Below the pieces are notes generated by a model. It did not search any database. It was not told the DNA's origin and worked only from the letters and a program-made list of their open reading frames with translations. 64,000 nt of DNA from Yamadazyma tenuis. Its lineage: Eukaryota; Ascomycota; Pichiomycetes; Serinales; Debaryomycetaceae. Where the stretch lies: assembly GCF_029203305.1 (NCBI RefSeq), contig NC_089462.1, forward strand, positions 1,178,001 to 1,242,000. The letters are read 5' to 3'. Below are positions 18,089-27,850 of the stretch, one piece after another (the first letter of the stretch is position 1; each line of letters begins with the position of its first letter). The translations under genes were made by a program, and so were the position numbers.

Positions 18089-19915
18089 CTACAAGTCATC
18101 AAAAGACCCTTGTACTTGAACGTTACTCTTGTGCCTCTTGTTTTCTCTCACAACCTCCTTCCAATCGATTTCAGCTTCTTCGTTGTCGCTGGAAGATTCC
18201 TCCATAAGTTGTTTTTCTATTGCTTCTCTCTTCTTTTTACTCTTCTCTCGTCTATCTTGCTTTGTCTCCTTCAGATCCACTTTCTTTGACCACGCTTCAT
18301 TTTTGACTTTCAATTCTTTCCTTCTTTTAGAGTCTTCAATACGTTTGAGGTTATCGGCCTCCATGGTTGCAAGTCGAACTTTTTCCTTTTGGCTATCAGC
18401 ATAGGCATACTTGTTCATATCAATCTTCTCCCCAAGCCATCCATCTTCGGGCATTTGTTCAATTGGGATATACCTGGTTTCAGGCATCTTGGGGAGACGA
18501 AGAAGTCCGTATGCCTTGGCTATTCCAATATAATCAAGAAGCGATAATCGAAAGATAGAAGATGCGACATGCTTACTGTAATATTTGATAAAGCCAACAT
18601 ATGATTTGATGGCCAACTCGTGGACTCCTCTGTCCTTTAAGAGAAAGCCTCTCATTTTAGAAGCAAACTGAGCATGATTGTTATCATAAATTGCTGGTAA
18701 CTCATTGAGAGTAATACCTTTAACCTCCATGTAGTCCACAAACTCAACCTCATGACTATTTTCATTATTAAGAAAGGTGATTGCACGCCCAACCTTATTG
18801 GCTCGACCAGTTCGTCCACATCTGTGTAAGAATACATCAGGATCCATGGGAGGCTCTATTTGGATGACAAGATCCACATCAGGAATATCGATTCCTCTTG
18901 CCGCGACATCGGTGGTCATAAGAACGTGTTTGAACTCAGACGTGTCGGCATCAACAAAGTTCCCAAGTGTCTTCAACCTTGACTTACTAGTCAACTGACC
19001 ATGTAAGGAGTGGAATTTTGCGGTGAAATCTGGGGGAAGTAGGGATTTGAACGTCAAATAAAAGTATTTAACCGATGTGCAAGTTGGAAAGTAAACGATG
19101 CACTTTTTGAATTTATAATCATGAAGAAGCTTTAACATAGTTGTTATCTTTTTCTCAGGGTTAATAAGCATATAGCTCAAATTCAAGGACTTGGGAGCGG
19201 AACTGTTCAATGATGAGGTAGACCCTTTGACTGTGACTTTCACAGGATTTGTCATCCCTGCTTTGAAAATACTATCACCAGCAGCCGACAAGGTGGCAGA
19301 GAAAAGCCCGGTTCTTCTCTGTTTCGGGAGCCTTTGCAACACACTGACAACATCTTTGCCAAAGGAAATGTCCAATAGCTTATCAGCCTCGTCCAAGATA
19401 ACAATTTCAGTAGAGTTGGTTCTCACATTAGTAGACGAGATAAAGTCCAAAAACCTCCCTGGAGTGGCAATTAAGATCTGAGGACTCGTCTTGACAAATT
19501 TCTGCAAATCTTCTCTCACAGTTCCGATTGAACCAATAAGTAACTGAGTCTTGATGGCAGGCTTATCTTCAGGCAAATATGCGATGAGGGAGTCAAAAAC
19601 AGCTTGTATTTGACTTGCCAACTCTCTAGTGGGGGACAATACCACAGCGAAAAAATGACCCTTCTTCAATATGATCTGCTCGTCATAAAGCAACTTTGAG
19701 ATTTTCTGAAGGACTGGCACGGTGAACGCTAAAGTCTTTCCTGAGCCTGTGACAGACTCAACCACGACATCCTTTGATCCCGATAACAATGGGATAGTTG
19801 AGGCTTGAACTGGAGTCATAGATTGGAAACCTAGTGAAATTACTGCATCATAGAGCCATGGGTGAAGCTGACCTTGGAGTTTGTCCCAAGATAAAGATCC
19901 TTTCTTCTTCTCCAT
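18089..19915 (-). CDS. SPB4: DEAD-box ATP-dependent rRNA helicase Spb4
   Basis: A 608-residue helicase, the length expected for Spb4 (606 in S. cerevisiae). Q-motif region MTPVQAST, Walker A SVTGSGKT (54-61), DEAD (175-178), SAT (206-208) and HRCGRTGRANKVGRA are all present. The C-terminal AYVGFIKYYSKH-like segment and final GSFDDL are specific to Spb4. It is a nucleolar helicase needed for 27S pre-rRNA processing into the 60S subunit. The frame extends upstream to 20047 but into the divergent DEG1 gene; the ATG at 19915 gives MEKKKGSLSWDKL, as in homologs. SPB4 and DEG1 share a 65-base divergent promoter. Confidence 0.94.
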   Translation of the reverse strand: MEKKKGSLSWDKLQGQLHPWLYDAVISLGFQSMTPVQASTIPLLSGSKDVVVESVTGSGKTLAFTVPVLQKISKLLYDEQIILKKGHFFAVVLSPTRELASQIQAVFDSLIAYLPEDKPAIKTQLLIGSIGTVREDLQKFVKTSPQILIATPGRFLDFISSTNVRTNSTEIVILDEADKLLDISFGKDVVSVLQRLPKQRRTGLFSATLSAAGDSIFKAGMTNPVKVTVKGSTSSLNSSAPKSLNLSYMLINPEKKITTMLKLLHDYKFKKCIVYFPTCTSVKYFYLTFKSLLPPDFTAKFHSLHGQLTSKSRLKTLGNFVDADTSEFKHVLMTTDVAARGIDIPDVDLVIQIEPPMDPDVFLHRCGRTGRANKVGRAITFLNNENSHEVEFVDYMEVKGITLNELPAIYDNNHAQFASKMRGFLLKDRGVHELAIKSYVGFIKYYSKHVASSIFRLSLLDYIGIAKAYGLLRLPKMPETRYIPIEQMPEDGWLGEKIDMNKYAYADSQKEKVRLATMEADNLKRIEDSKRRKELKVKNEAWSKKVDLKETKQDRREKSKKKREAIEKQLMEESSSDNEEAEIDWKEVVRENKRHKSNVQVQGSFDDL

Positions 19916-19980
19916 GGTCTGTTGCAGTATTAGAAAACGATGCGCACTTTTGCGATGAGGTATCAGCACATTTCTACAAC

Positions 19981-21282
19981 ATGATGAGAAGGGTATTTCG
20001 CAGTTTGTGGAGCAAAGAAACAGTTTCAGCATCAATGTCCACGCCAAAGGGATACGAAGGGTGGAGCAAACAACAGCTCATTGACAAGCTTCGAGAGTTG
20101 GAGGCTACTAATGAAGATGAGCCCAAAGTAGAAAAGACCAACACCAAGAAGAAGACTAAGAAGTTCGATTTCTCCAAGTACCACACGCGGTTTGTGGCAA
20201 TTCGGTTTGCATATCTTGGTTGGAACTACAACGGTTTAGCGTTTCAGTTCGAGGACACGCCACTCCCCACCGTGGAAGAGCAGATTCTCAAAGCTCTTGC
20301 AACTGCCAAGTTGGTGAAGGATGCTGAGCCAGGATGCTGCGATTTCAGCCGGTGTGGTAGAACAGACAAGGGCGTTAGTGCGATGAACCAGGTTATCTCA
20401 TTGCGTGTGCGGTCGGACTTTTCTCCAGAGGACCAACAACTCCAGTCAAATGATGATAAAGAGATTCCCTATATTTTCATTTTGAACTCGATATTACCAC
20501 CCGATATCCGGGTGACAGCCATTAGCCTTCGGCCTCCTCCAAAGTTCGACGCTCGGTTCAGCTGTGAGTATAGACACTATAGATACCTCATTGCAAAAGA
20601 AGGATTGGATTTGGACTTGTTACAAGCTGCTGCTGCCAAATACAAAGGATCCCACGACTTTAGAAACTTCTGCAAAATTGATGGTTCTAAGCAAATCACC
20701 AACTACAGACGAGAAATCTACCACTCACAAATAATCCCGTGGGATGATGAGTTTGTCATGTTAGACTTGAAGGGGTCTGCCTTCTTGTGGCACCAGGTGC
20801 GGTATATGGTAGCAGTAATATTGTCTATTGGACAAGGGCATGAACAAATGTCGTTAATTGATAATTTGTTTGATGTTGAAAAGTATCCCAGTAAACCCAA
20901 CTACGAGTTGGCAAATGATGTGCCCTTAATCTTGTATGACTGCGTATATCCTGAGATGGAATGGTTGGTTCCCTCTGATTTCAAACGATCCTTCTTCAAG
21001 AACTCGAGGGAGTACGCAAAATTGAATGGACAAGTGTTGGACTACCAGTTGAAGGCACAGGTGAATAAAATTATGAAACAAACGGTCGTCAAAGATGAAG
21101 ACAAATTGGTATATTCTTCCGATTCTGGAGTGATCAACGTAGGAGATGGAAGGGGCCGGAACTTCAAGACATATGTTCCAGTGCTTGAGAGGGAGTTTGG
21201 AGAGACATTTGAAGCGGTGAACGAGAGACACAAGGACAAACGTAAGAGACGGAAGTTGGAGCAGGTAGAGAGTATAGAGTAA
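19981..21282 (+). CDS. DEG1: tRNA pseudouridine(38/39) synthase Deg1
   Basis: A 433-residue TruA-family enzyme. GWSKQQLIDKL is shared with the N-terminus of Deg1/Pus3, followed by the RFAYLGWNYNGLA strand and the catalytic loop RCGRTDKGVSA with nucleophile Asp129. FDARFSCEYRHYRYLI and GSAFLWHQVRYMVA are conserved in the family. It isomerises U38 and U39 in the anticodon stem of many tRNAs, in nucleus and cytosol. The frame opens further upstream at a GTG, but the ATG at 19981 lies clear of SPB4. ATG 20035 (MSTPKGYEGW) is an alternative start that would drop a short basic extension, which could be a mitochondrial signal. Confidence 0.94.
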   Translation: MMRRVFRSLWSKETVSASMSTPKGYEGWSKQQLIDKLRELEATNEDEPKVEKTNTKKKTKKFDFSKYHTRFVAIRFAYLGWNYNGLAFQFEDTPLPTVEEQILKALATAKLVKDAEPGCCDFSRCGRTDKGVSAMNQVISLRVRSDFSPEDQQLQSNDDKEIPYIFILNSILPPDIRVTAISLRPPPKFDARFSCEYRHYRYLIAKEGLDLDLLQAAAAKYKGSHDFRNFCKIDGSKQITNYRREIYHSQIIPWDDEFVMLDLKGSAFLWHQVRYMVAVILSIGQGHEQMSLIDNLFDVEKYPSKPNYELANDVPLILYDCVYPEMEWLVPSDFKRSFFKNSREYAKLNGQVLDYQLKAQVNKIMKQTVVKDEDKLVYSSDSGVINVGDGRGRNFKTYVPVLEREFGETFEAVNERHKDKRKRRKLEQVESIE

Positions 21283-21406
21283 CAGTAGATACTTCATCTA
21301 AATCACTTGATAATACAGACACTTCTAATGTCAGTTGTCTATTAGAACAATAATTATATTGTTTATTATTCGTCACTCATATTTCATAACCATCCAGGCC
21401 CTCAAA

Positions 21407-22126
21407 TCAACTGCTGATCCACGATGGCTCCCAAAAATGCAACTCTCCATTCACCCCCTGATTGTCCACCCACAAAAACCCATTCATAATCATCTCATCC
21501 AACACCGTTTTGCATCGGATCTTGTCCCACCCGTAATTGTCTCGCAACAACCGGTACGACACTTGCCCTCCCATGAAAGTACACACCTCATAAACCTTCC
21601 GTTGGTCGGTCGTAAACCCACTACTGGAGGTGGAAGCCAAAGAAAACTTCAACCAATTTTTACCATGGATAGTAAGCACCTCGTACCCGTTGCCTAACCG
21701 TGCAAGAACCTCCAAGGCCTTCGTCACATCTGTGTCGGTTATTTTAGAATGCAAATTGACGTTGTTCTGCAATTGAGGAAGAAGCTCTTTGAATGAAATT
21801 AGCCCCCCATTCAAGTCTCGGGTCTCCTGACACACCTCGACGATTCGTACCGATAGACTGATATAAAAGTTGTTGTTACGCTTGTCGTCTTTGGAATTTG
21901 TATATATGCTGAGTTCGAGTGGATCAAGTCCCACCAGTGAGCACAATTCAGTAAACTTGGAACGAAACTCGAGGTTTTGTTTGATATCTTCACCGTGCTC
22001 GTTGGCAAAATTTATGAGTGCAGATTGGAACACTGAAAGCTGTGTCGATAGTTGGCTCAGGTGGATGTCACTGAGTTGTTTTCCAAGTCGAGAAAATGCA
22101 TCTCTATCATGACCGGTGGTGTACAT
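21407..22126 (-). CDS. SNF8: ESCRT-II subunit Vps22/Snf8
   Basis: A 239-residue protein made of the two winged-helix domains of the EAP30 family. QLSVFQSALINFANEH, EFRSKFTELCSLVGLDPL, the motif RDLNGGLISF and the ending LDEMIMNGFLWVDNQG...FWEPSW match Snf8. Two Vps25 copies join Vps22 and Vps36 to sort ubiquitinated cargo on endosomes. The N-terminus is odd. The family usually starts MRRGVGL..., but the ATG at 22126 gives MYTTGHDRDAF, short by roughly 15-20 residues. A similar MRDDVSLL start exists at 22191 in a different frame, so a frameshift, sequencing error or unseen mini-intron is possible. Confidence 0.9.
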   Translation of the reverse strand: MYTTGHDRDAFSRLGKQLSDIHLSQLSTQLSVFQSALINFANEHGEDIKQNLEFRSKFTELCSLVGLDPLELSIYTNSKDDKRNNNFYISLSVRIVEVCQETRDLNGGLISFKELLPQLQNNVNLHSKITDTDVTKALEVLARLGNGYEVLTIHGKNWLKFSLASTSSSGFTTDQRKVYEVCTFMGGQVSYRLLRDNYGWDKIRCKTVLDEMIMNGFLWVDNQGVNGELHFWEPSWISS

Positions 22127-22208
22127 TTGTGGAGGGAATTCAGACGAGCATAAGTTCGCGCTCTTTTAAGGAGCGAAACATCATCACGCATTCTACCACC
22201 CAATAAGA

Positions 22209-23168
22209 ATGAGCAGTAAACAGTTAAAAGTGGTCCCAAACGATCCAATTGAGTTGGGAGACGATGGTGCAGCAGTATCCACTCCCACTGAACCCGAAAC
22301 AGCGGCTGCAATCGAGTCAAAACTGACAACTCCCGATGTATCTACCAAACCTGAAGAGTCCACCAAAGAAGAAGAGGTTGAAGTGGAAGAAGACGAAGCA
22401 CCTCCTCCAGCACCACCCAGACCGGTATCACCGATCACGGCGATTAAAACCAACTTGAAGGAAGCATTTCCAATGCTTGATGACAGAATCATTACCGGGG
22501 TATTGATTGCTAGTCAAGGTAACTTGGATACGTCCTTTAATGCGTTGCTCTACATATCCGACGAAACAATTGAAGAACCGGAAATTCCCGCTGCTGGTGT
22601 TCCAGCTTACGAAGGCTCTTCTTTATCAGCTTCTAGCACCAAGGTTCCGGTGACAGAAACTGACGATGAGGCGTTGGCAAGAAAGTTGCAGAAAGAGTTT
22701 GAGTTGGAAGAGAGACGAAGCAGAAGACGCCAAAAAGAAGCCCAGCGTCGAAAATTGCAACACAGTGATGATGACTCGCCTGACGAGTTTGATCAGATCA
22801 AAGAAACCTTTACTCAAGGTATTGAAGAAGCTCGTACGACGTTGAACGGATGGGTCAGTGGTTTGACCAAGAGGTTTGACGGCAACGAAACTCAGTCTAA
22901 GAAGAGCAGTGATCCTCCCAAACTCTTTGGAGCTTTGGGAGGTTCGAGTGCTCAGCGGAATACCAGGAAGTTTGATGAAGATCCTCAGATTATATCCAAT
23001 GACTTCCACCAGAAAATCAGTTTGGATGATAACGATGATAAAGGACCTGTGTTGCCCAAGCGGAAAACCAACGACTGGAATGAAGGCACTACGAATGTCC
23101 CTCTTAACAGTGATGCGTTTATGGTGACAGATTCAGAGGATGAAGACAAGAAGGAAATCAAGTTGTAG
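22209..23168 (+). CDS. CUE5: CUE-domain ubiquitin-binding protein, Cue5-like
   Basis: A 319-residue protein with one CUE domain at about residues 70-118 (TNLKEAFPMLDDRIITGVLIASQGN). Acidic and Pro-rich sequence precedes it and a long charged coiled-coil-like segment (KLQKEFELEERRSRRRQKE) follows. Cue5 is a receptor that bridges ubiquitinated aggregates to Atg8 in selective autophagy; it has a single N-terminal CUE domain in the same place. I did not find a convincing Atg8-interacting WXXL motif, so the receptor role is inferred. It is divergent from SNF8, 82 bases apart. Confidence 0.75.
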   Translation: MSSKQLKVVPNDPIELGDDGAAVSTPTEPETAAAIESKLTTPDVSTKPEESTKEEEVEVEEDEAPPPAPPRPVSPITAIKTNLKEAFPMLDDRIITGVLIASQGNLDTSFNALLYISDETIEEPEIPAAGVPAYEGSSLSASSTKVPVTETDDEALARKLQKEFELEERRSRRRQKEAQRRKLQHSDDDSPDEFDQIKETFTQGIEEARTTLNGWVSGLTKRFDGNETQSKKSSDPPKLFGALGGSSAQRNTRKFDEDPQIISNDFHQKISLDDNDDKGPVLPKRKTNDWNEGTTNVPLNSDAFMVTDSEDEDKKEIKL

Positions 23169-23282
23169 CTAATAGGTAGTTGCGGTTTTTTCTTCATTTT
23201 GGTACGTACGACCTAAATCTAAATTACACTATTTACATTAACTAAATCAAAAGCAAATCATCATAACTCCATAAAATCAAAA

Positions 23283-23849
23283 TCAACTGTTGTTGAACAA
23301 ATTCAACGTCTTAAACAACGGCTTCTCATTAAGGTTCAACTTCAAAGGCTGGGGTTCGTATTTGGAGATCTTGATCATGGGGCACTTCAAGATCTTGTTT
23401 TGCTTTGGTAAGTTCAATTTGTTGGTGAGAAGCTTGTTCAAGAACTTCATAATCTCTTTCTCATCCTGGCATTGCTTGAAAAATTCCAGGAGCTGTGACA
23501 ACTCGACGATTTCGTTGGATATCTTGTCTTTGTTTGATTTGAGTAACCGCAAAGACGACGTCAATGCTATGTAATCGGGGTTCCTATCGAGGTCTTGACT
23601 TTCATTAACTTCAGGTTCTTCCACGGGCGTCATAGCTTGTTCAAGCTTTGGTTCCTCATGTTGGGGAACAAGATCCTCCTCGTCATCATCGTAGTAGTCC
23701 TCGTCTTTAGGGGTGAGCAAGTAGTTTTCAAAAGTCACGGCTTTAGGCTTTTCCTTCTTTTCAAGCTTAACAAAGCTTAGTTTGCTCTTGCTGGTGTTTG
23801 TTATGTCTTCCAACTCATTCTTTCTCATCTTCATCTCGGAGATGGCCAT
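23283..23849 (-). CDS. Unrecognised acidic, helical protein (188 aa)
   Basis: A frame from ATG 23849 (MAISEMKMRKNELEDI); upstream codons to 23858 offer only a TTG. The protein has a Lys-rich N-terminus, the segment AVTFENYLLTPKDED, an acidic run (YYDDDEEDL) and a predicted helical stretch with heptad-like leucines (LTSSLRLLKSNKDKISNEIV), then a basic C-terminus. I cannot place it in a family. Length, codon texture and position, convergent with CUE5, suggest a real gene, probably nuclear and fast-evolving. Confidence 0.6.
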   Translation of the reverse strand: MAISEMKMRKNELEDITNTSKSKLSFVKLEKKEKPKAVTFENYLLTPKDEDYYDDDEEDLVPQHEEPKLEQAMTPVEEPEVNESQDLDRNPDYIALTSSLRLLKSNKDKISNEIVELSQLLEFFKQCQDEKEIMKFLNKLLTNKLNLPKQNKILKCPMIKISKYEPQPLKLNLNEKPLFKTLNLFNNS

Positions 23850-24539
23850 TATGAACAAATGAGGTATGGTAAATCAACAAATGTGTTGGGGAATTCCCGA
23901 TTCTGCAAATAATTACTAGTAGCCGCCACCAAACGAAAACGAAATGTGTTTATATTTCGATTTGATTTCTTGGGAGGAGGGCAAACGTAGAACGCAGAAG
24001 CAACAATAATACGAATGGGTATGGGTATAGCTGAAAAATTAACTATAAGATAACCAGTATCCTGCTGTTGGTTAATTTATACAACTGGTGTCCAGGGATT
24101 GTTTAACTTCCTGATAGATTTGAAAAATTGAGGATTTTGGATTTTCATTCAAGGGATGAAATTGCGACGGAGTGTGACGACATTTGGGTAAAAGGGGTTT
24201 GTTTGGTGGTAACGACACTACACTGCCTCTTTTAGGAGTTTGAAACCCCGTCTAACAAGGCAGTTGCGCGGGCGATGTGCTGTATGCGTCGAGCCGTCTC
24301 TGCGAGTTGAGGCCCACCAGCGGCGATTTGTTGTGAGGGGCACACGACCCTGTTACCCGCCTGGGCCCAGCAACCAAGTCTACACGACATCGGGTCATGT
24401 ACGACTCTGTCCCAACCCTGTACCAGCAGTTCCCCTCCTGAGCCCGCGACATTTGTTAGTTCGTGGATTATCTAAATACATGCATCTTCTGCAGAATACT
24501 TCACTGATGTTAAACTATGTACAAGTATTGATTCTAATC
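23850..24539. other. Intergenic region containing a GC-rich segment
   Basis: About 690 bases. The first half is AT-rich promoter-like sequence for the 23849 gene. The second half (about 24240-24455) is much richer in GC than its surroundings and is listed separately. Confidence 0.4.
24240..24455. other. GC-rich segment, possible structured RNA or small ORF
   Basis: About 215 bases are visibly richer in G and C than the neighbouring spacer. Complementary blocks such as GGCCCA (about 24311) and TGGGCC (about 24362) could pair as a long hairpin stem. A 66-codon ATG frame also runs on the minus strand (24252-24452), and a 102-codon frame on the plus strand. No tRNA boxes are seen, and I could not match it to SRP, RNase P, MRP or U snRNA signatures. 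Its nature is unknown. Confidence 0.25.
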
Positions 24540-25652
24540 TTACTTTAATTTTTTCAAATCATCTTTCCCCATAAGCCTACGAGCATCTTTCTTCATCTCC
24601 TCTCCTTGAAATTTCAAGCCATAAAAGATCCCTTGTTCCTTTCTTAACTTCTGCTTTTTCTTCTTCAATTCTCTATTGATAATACCCACCTGCTCATCAT
24701 ATGGAACCCCTGCTTCAGCTTCAGCAATTGTTTCTTTCCCAAAAATGTAGTCAAAAACTCTCCCATCACTCCAAAAGAATCCCTTTCTGTCAACCACCCA
24801 GTTCTTGACAGTTTTTCCATTTTTCACTTCCTGCAACACAAAAAAGAAGAACGAAGCATCACTTGTACCGTAGAATCCTCTTCCAGTCCAAACCCGGGCT
24901 TTATGTTTTCTCTCTAATGCTTCTAATGGCAAGGTTACCACGGGGGTGGATCTACCGGGAACAAGGGGATAGGTGGTGAACTTGACATGCTCAACTGGTC
25001 CTGGTAAGTACCACATTCTTCTGACCAACCGAGATGGGAACGTAAAGATATAGTACGCAGCGGCCAAGGTGATCACACTGTACACCAGGTTCTTCAACAA
25101 CGAAAGCACCCATTCCCGTTTGCGTATCACATCGTTCTTTTCTTCTGTGTTCTCATTGAAGTCCTTGGTGGCCTGGAAAATAGCCCATTCTCCCAACACT
25201 ATCGAGTATATCAAGAGAGTGGCTCCAAAGCAAACGCAGATCAAAAAGTATAGTCTATGTGGTTCATTTTCGTAGATGAGCTCGGGCTCCGTCTTGTTCT
25301 TAAGGATATTTATCACTTGTCTGAAGGTGACATTCTTGCCCACTTTAGGTATTCCTGGACGAGGGAGCAACGTCGGCACGTTTTCCTTGCCGAGCGGGAA
25401 CTTGGGCATTCTGTCACTGAGCGAGTCGGTCTGGGTCTTTTCTCCGGGAATAAACTGGTTGATTTGCTTCCAATCGCTCTGTTGGATTGGGGCTTCCTGT
25501 TTCTTAGATGGTACATCAGAGTTATACCGAACTGGAAAAGCGAGGAACGAAGTGTGTGATTTAGTTCCGTACAAACTTTTAGACATTTCTGTTAGGCGGA
25601 TTGCCAAAAACTGGCGATGAACACCTCTTGTACCAATTCCTATTAAACTCAT
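24540..25652 (-). CDS. Mitochondrial inner-membrane protein, MRX15/TMEM223-like
   Basis: From ATG 25652 the protein has 370 residues. The N-terminus (MSLIGIGTRGVHRQFLAIRL) is basic and lacks acids, like a mitochondrial presequence. Two membrane spans follow (LYFLICVCFGATLLIYSIVL and NLVYSVITLAAAYYIFTFP), separated by a charged loop. The second half has the soluble fold of TMEM223-type proteins and ends in a basic tail (KKKKQKLRKEQG). Mrx15 anchors mitochondrial ribosomes to the inner membrane for co-translational insertion. I recognise the layout rather than strong motifs, so the symbol is left blank. An internal ATG at 25586 is an alternative start; the frame upstream reaches only a GTG. Confidence 0.5.
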   Translation of the reverse strand: MSLIGIGTRGVHRQFLAIRLTEMSKSLYGTKSHTSFLAFPVRYNSDVPSKKQEAPIQQSDWKQINQFIPGEKTQTDSLSDRMPKFPLGKENVPTLLPRPGIPKVGKNVTFRQVINILKNKTEPELIYENEPHRLYFLICVCFGATLLIYSIVLGEWAIFQATKDFNENTEEKNDVIRKREWVLSLLKNLVYSVITLAAAYYIFTFPSRLVRRMWYLPGPVEHVKFTTYPLVPGRSTPVVTLPLEALERKHKARVWTGRGFYGTSDASFFFFVLQEVKNGKTVKNWVVDRKGFFWSDGRVFDYIFGKETIAEAEAGVPYDEQVGIINRELKKKKQKLRKEQGIFYGLKFQGEEMKKDARRLMGKDDLKKLK

Positions 25653-25729
25653 TGGTCTCTGTGGTGGAGCCAGATTCAGAATCGCATCGCGCACAAATTA
25701 TCTTCATCACACTTCATAACATCTTCCAC

Positions 25730-26335
25730 ATGTTCATTCTTACAAAACTCTCGGACCTAATACGCCTTCCGCCGCATACCTTCAACGTACCCATCCACCA
25801 GGCACTTACCAATGAAATACACAAAAAGTACAGCAACAAAATCATCCACAACGTCGGACTTGCCATAAGTATATGGGACATCGAAGACATCAAAGAAGGG
25901 CTCCTCAGGCCTGGAGATGGTGGGTCGCACGTCGAGATCACCTTCCGCATGATCGTGTGGAAGCCATTCATCGGTGAGTTGTTGGAAGGGGTTGTGACTG
26001 ATTGTAACGTGGAAGGAATCAAAGTGAAACTTGATTTTTTCGATGAAATCTTTATACGCAAAGAGATGCTATTCGAAAACTGTGAGTTCAAAGGCGTGGA
26101 AAGAGCATGGTGTTGGAAACCCGATGACGAGAATGAGTTGTTCATAGATCTCAACGAACGGATCCGGTTTCGGGTTGAAGAGGAAGCTTTTTACAATATC
26201 AAGCCTCGAACCGATAATTCTACTACAAGAGATCCTGAAGAGGATGAGGCCCAGAAGACCAATCGGACTCCTCCGTATGCCATTTACGCGTCGTGCCAAG
26301 CGGCCGGTACGGGATGTGTATCGTGGTGGGACTAG
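25730..26335 (+). CDS. RPC25: RNA polymerase III subunit Rpc25
   Basis: A 201-residue protein matching Rpc25 (RPC8) along its length: MFILTKLSDLIRLPPHTF at the start, the Rpb7-type tip domain with NVGLAISIWDI and GDGGSHVEITFR, then the OB fold FIGELLEGVVTDCNVEGIKV, and the ending YASCQAAGTGCVSWWD. With Rpc17 it forms the stalk of Pol III that helps start transcription of tRNA and 5S genes. The open frame begins at 25601, but homologs start exactly at the ATG at 25730. It is divergent from the MRX15-like gene with 77 bases between starts. Confidence 0.95.
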   Translation: MFILTKLSDLIRLPPHTFNVPIHQALTNEIHKKYSNKIIHNVGLAISIWDIEDIKEGLLRPGDGGSHVEITFRMIVWKPFIGELLEGVVTDCNVEGIKVKLDFFDEIFIRKEMLFENCEFKGVERAWCWKPDDENELFIDLNERIRFRVEEEAFYNIKPRTDNSTTRDPEEDEAQKTNRTPPYAIYASCQAAGTGCVSWWD

Positions 26336-26381
26336 ACGTTCTTAATATTATATGTATATAAAATGGTGTATACTCATTGAA

Positions 26382-27722
26382 TCAATTGTATTGCATGTAC
26401 TGGCTGGTGGAACTGAACTTCAAGTTACCCTTGATAACTTTTTCAACTGCCTTCAAAAAGTCCTTTTCATTAGCAACCTTCCTTCTAGCTCTAATGGCAA
26501 ACATTCCTGCTTCCGTGCATACTGATCTCAATTCAGCTCCGGTGGCATTAGGACATAATCTGGAAATCAACTCCCATCTGATACCCTTTTCACAGCTCAT
26601 GGTCTTGGAATGAATTCTGAAAATATTAGCTCGGCCCTCCAAGTCAGGTAATGAGAACTCCACTTTTCTATCGATTCTTCCGGGTCTCAACAAAGCAGGA
26701 TCCAAGGTATTTGGTCTATTGGTTGCAAACATCACCTTGATATTACCTCTGGGGTCGAAGCCATCTAATTGCGTGATCAACTCCAACATGGTTCTTTGTA
26801 CCTCATTATCTCCTCCAGCCCCATCATCAAATCTGGCTCCTCCAATGGCGTCGACTTCATCGAAAAATATAATGCATGCTTTCTTGGTTCTAGCCATTTC
26901 AAATAATTCCCTCACCATTCTTGCACCTTCACCAACATACTTCTGCACCAATTCAGACCCAATTACCCTTATAAATGTGGCATCAGTTCTGTTGGCAACC
27001 GCTCTGGCGCATAAAGTTTTCCCGGTACCTGGTGGTCCGTACAATAAGATTCCTTTGGGGGGGTCGATACCAAGCTTGACAAACCGTTCAGGTGATAATA
27101 ATGGCAATTCCACCACTTCCCTCAACTTCTCGATTTGCTCTTTGCAACCACCAATATCGCTGTATGTGACATCAGGTTTTTCCTCCACCGTCATCATCGT
27201 CACCGATGGGTCGATTCTAGGAGGTAAAGGCAACTGGATCTCGTACTTTTGTCTATCGACCCCGACTCTCATGCCTTCTTCGATATCGGTAGGACTGACC
27301 CGTTCACCCAATCCCACCACGAACTTGGCTATCTGTTTGATGTTTATCACGTATTTCAGCTTATTGTCAGCATTTTGTAACAATCCCGGTTGAGGAACAG
27401 GGTTGGTAGCCTCAATAATCTTGGTACATCTGGCCACTTGCAAAGGCTGCTCTTCGTTCATCCTTTGTTTATCGCCCATGATGTCCCATAAGTGGGGCAC
27501 GGCCAACCCGGTGTCGCTTTCCTTGACACCAATATTCTCTTTGATTCTGTCCTCGATATCTTTCAAATCCTTCTCGATTTGCTTCAAGGACGACGCATAT
27601 GGAGCAGCACCGTATGTCTTAAGTACCTGAATGTCTCCTTCACTCAAAGGCACAATCTTTTCTTGATTGGCCTCATCATCCTCGTTGGGTATGTATTTAT
27701 CCCAATCTGCTTTTGGTGGCAT
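26382..27722 (-). CDS. RPT1: 26S proteasome regulatory ATPase Rpt1
   Basis: A 446-residue AAA+ ATPase, nearly identical in its core to yeast Rpt1. N-terminus [10 protein letters not shown] and [19 protein letters not shown] are Rpt1-specific, as is the C-terminus [12 protein letters not shown]. Walker A GPPGTGKT is at 229-236, Walker B IIFFDE at 284-289, and the arginine-finger region [13 protein letters not shown] follows. Rpt1 is one of six ATPases in the base ring that unfold substrates into the 20S core. The frame is open upstream to 27854, but the ATG at 27722 matches homologs exactly. It converges with RPC25, 46 bases apart. Confidence 0.97.
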   Translation of the reverse strand: MPPKADWDKYIPNEDDEANQEKIVPLSEGDIQVLKTYGAAPYASSLKQIEKDLKDIEDRIKENIGVKESDTGLAVPHLWDIMGDKQRMNEEQPLQVARCTKIIEATNPVPQPGLLQNADNKLKYVINIKQIAKFVVGLGERVSPTDIEEGMRVGVDRQKYEIQLPLPPRIDPSVTMMTVEEKPDVTYSDIGGCKEQIEKLREVVELPLLSPERFVKLGIDPPKGILLYGPPGTGKTLCARAVANRTDATFIRVIGSELVQKYVGEGARMVRELFEMARTKKACIIFFDEVDAIGGARFDDGAGGDNEVQRTMLELITQLDGFDPRGNIKVMFATNRPNTLDPALLRPGRIDRKVEFSLPDLEGRANIFRIHSKTMSCEKGIRWELISRLCPNATGAELRSVCTEAGMFAIRARRKVANEKDFLKAVEKVIKGNLKFSSTSQYMQYN

Positions 27723-27850
27723 AGTGTGTTGAGTGAGTGAGTGGCAACAAGTTGTTTGTGCGCGCAAATACGGAGACTGAATGTCGTACCAACTGGAAAA
27801 ATGTCGGGCAGGCCAGGCAAATGTCGTGATATAGTATTTCATTACATAGG

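Noticed and set aside
26719..27393. 224-codon ORF antisense to RPT1
   Set aside because: RPT1 is nearly identical to its homologs, so this is a shadow.
27741..27747. GTGGCAA, a partial proteasome control element upstream of RPT1
   Set aside because: Only the core matches and it lies about 20 bases from the ATG, too close to be convincing.
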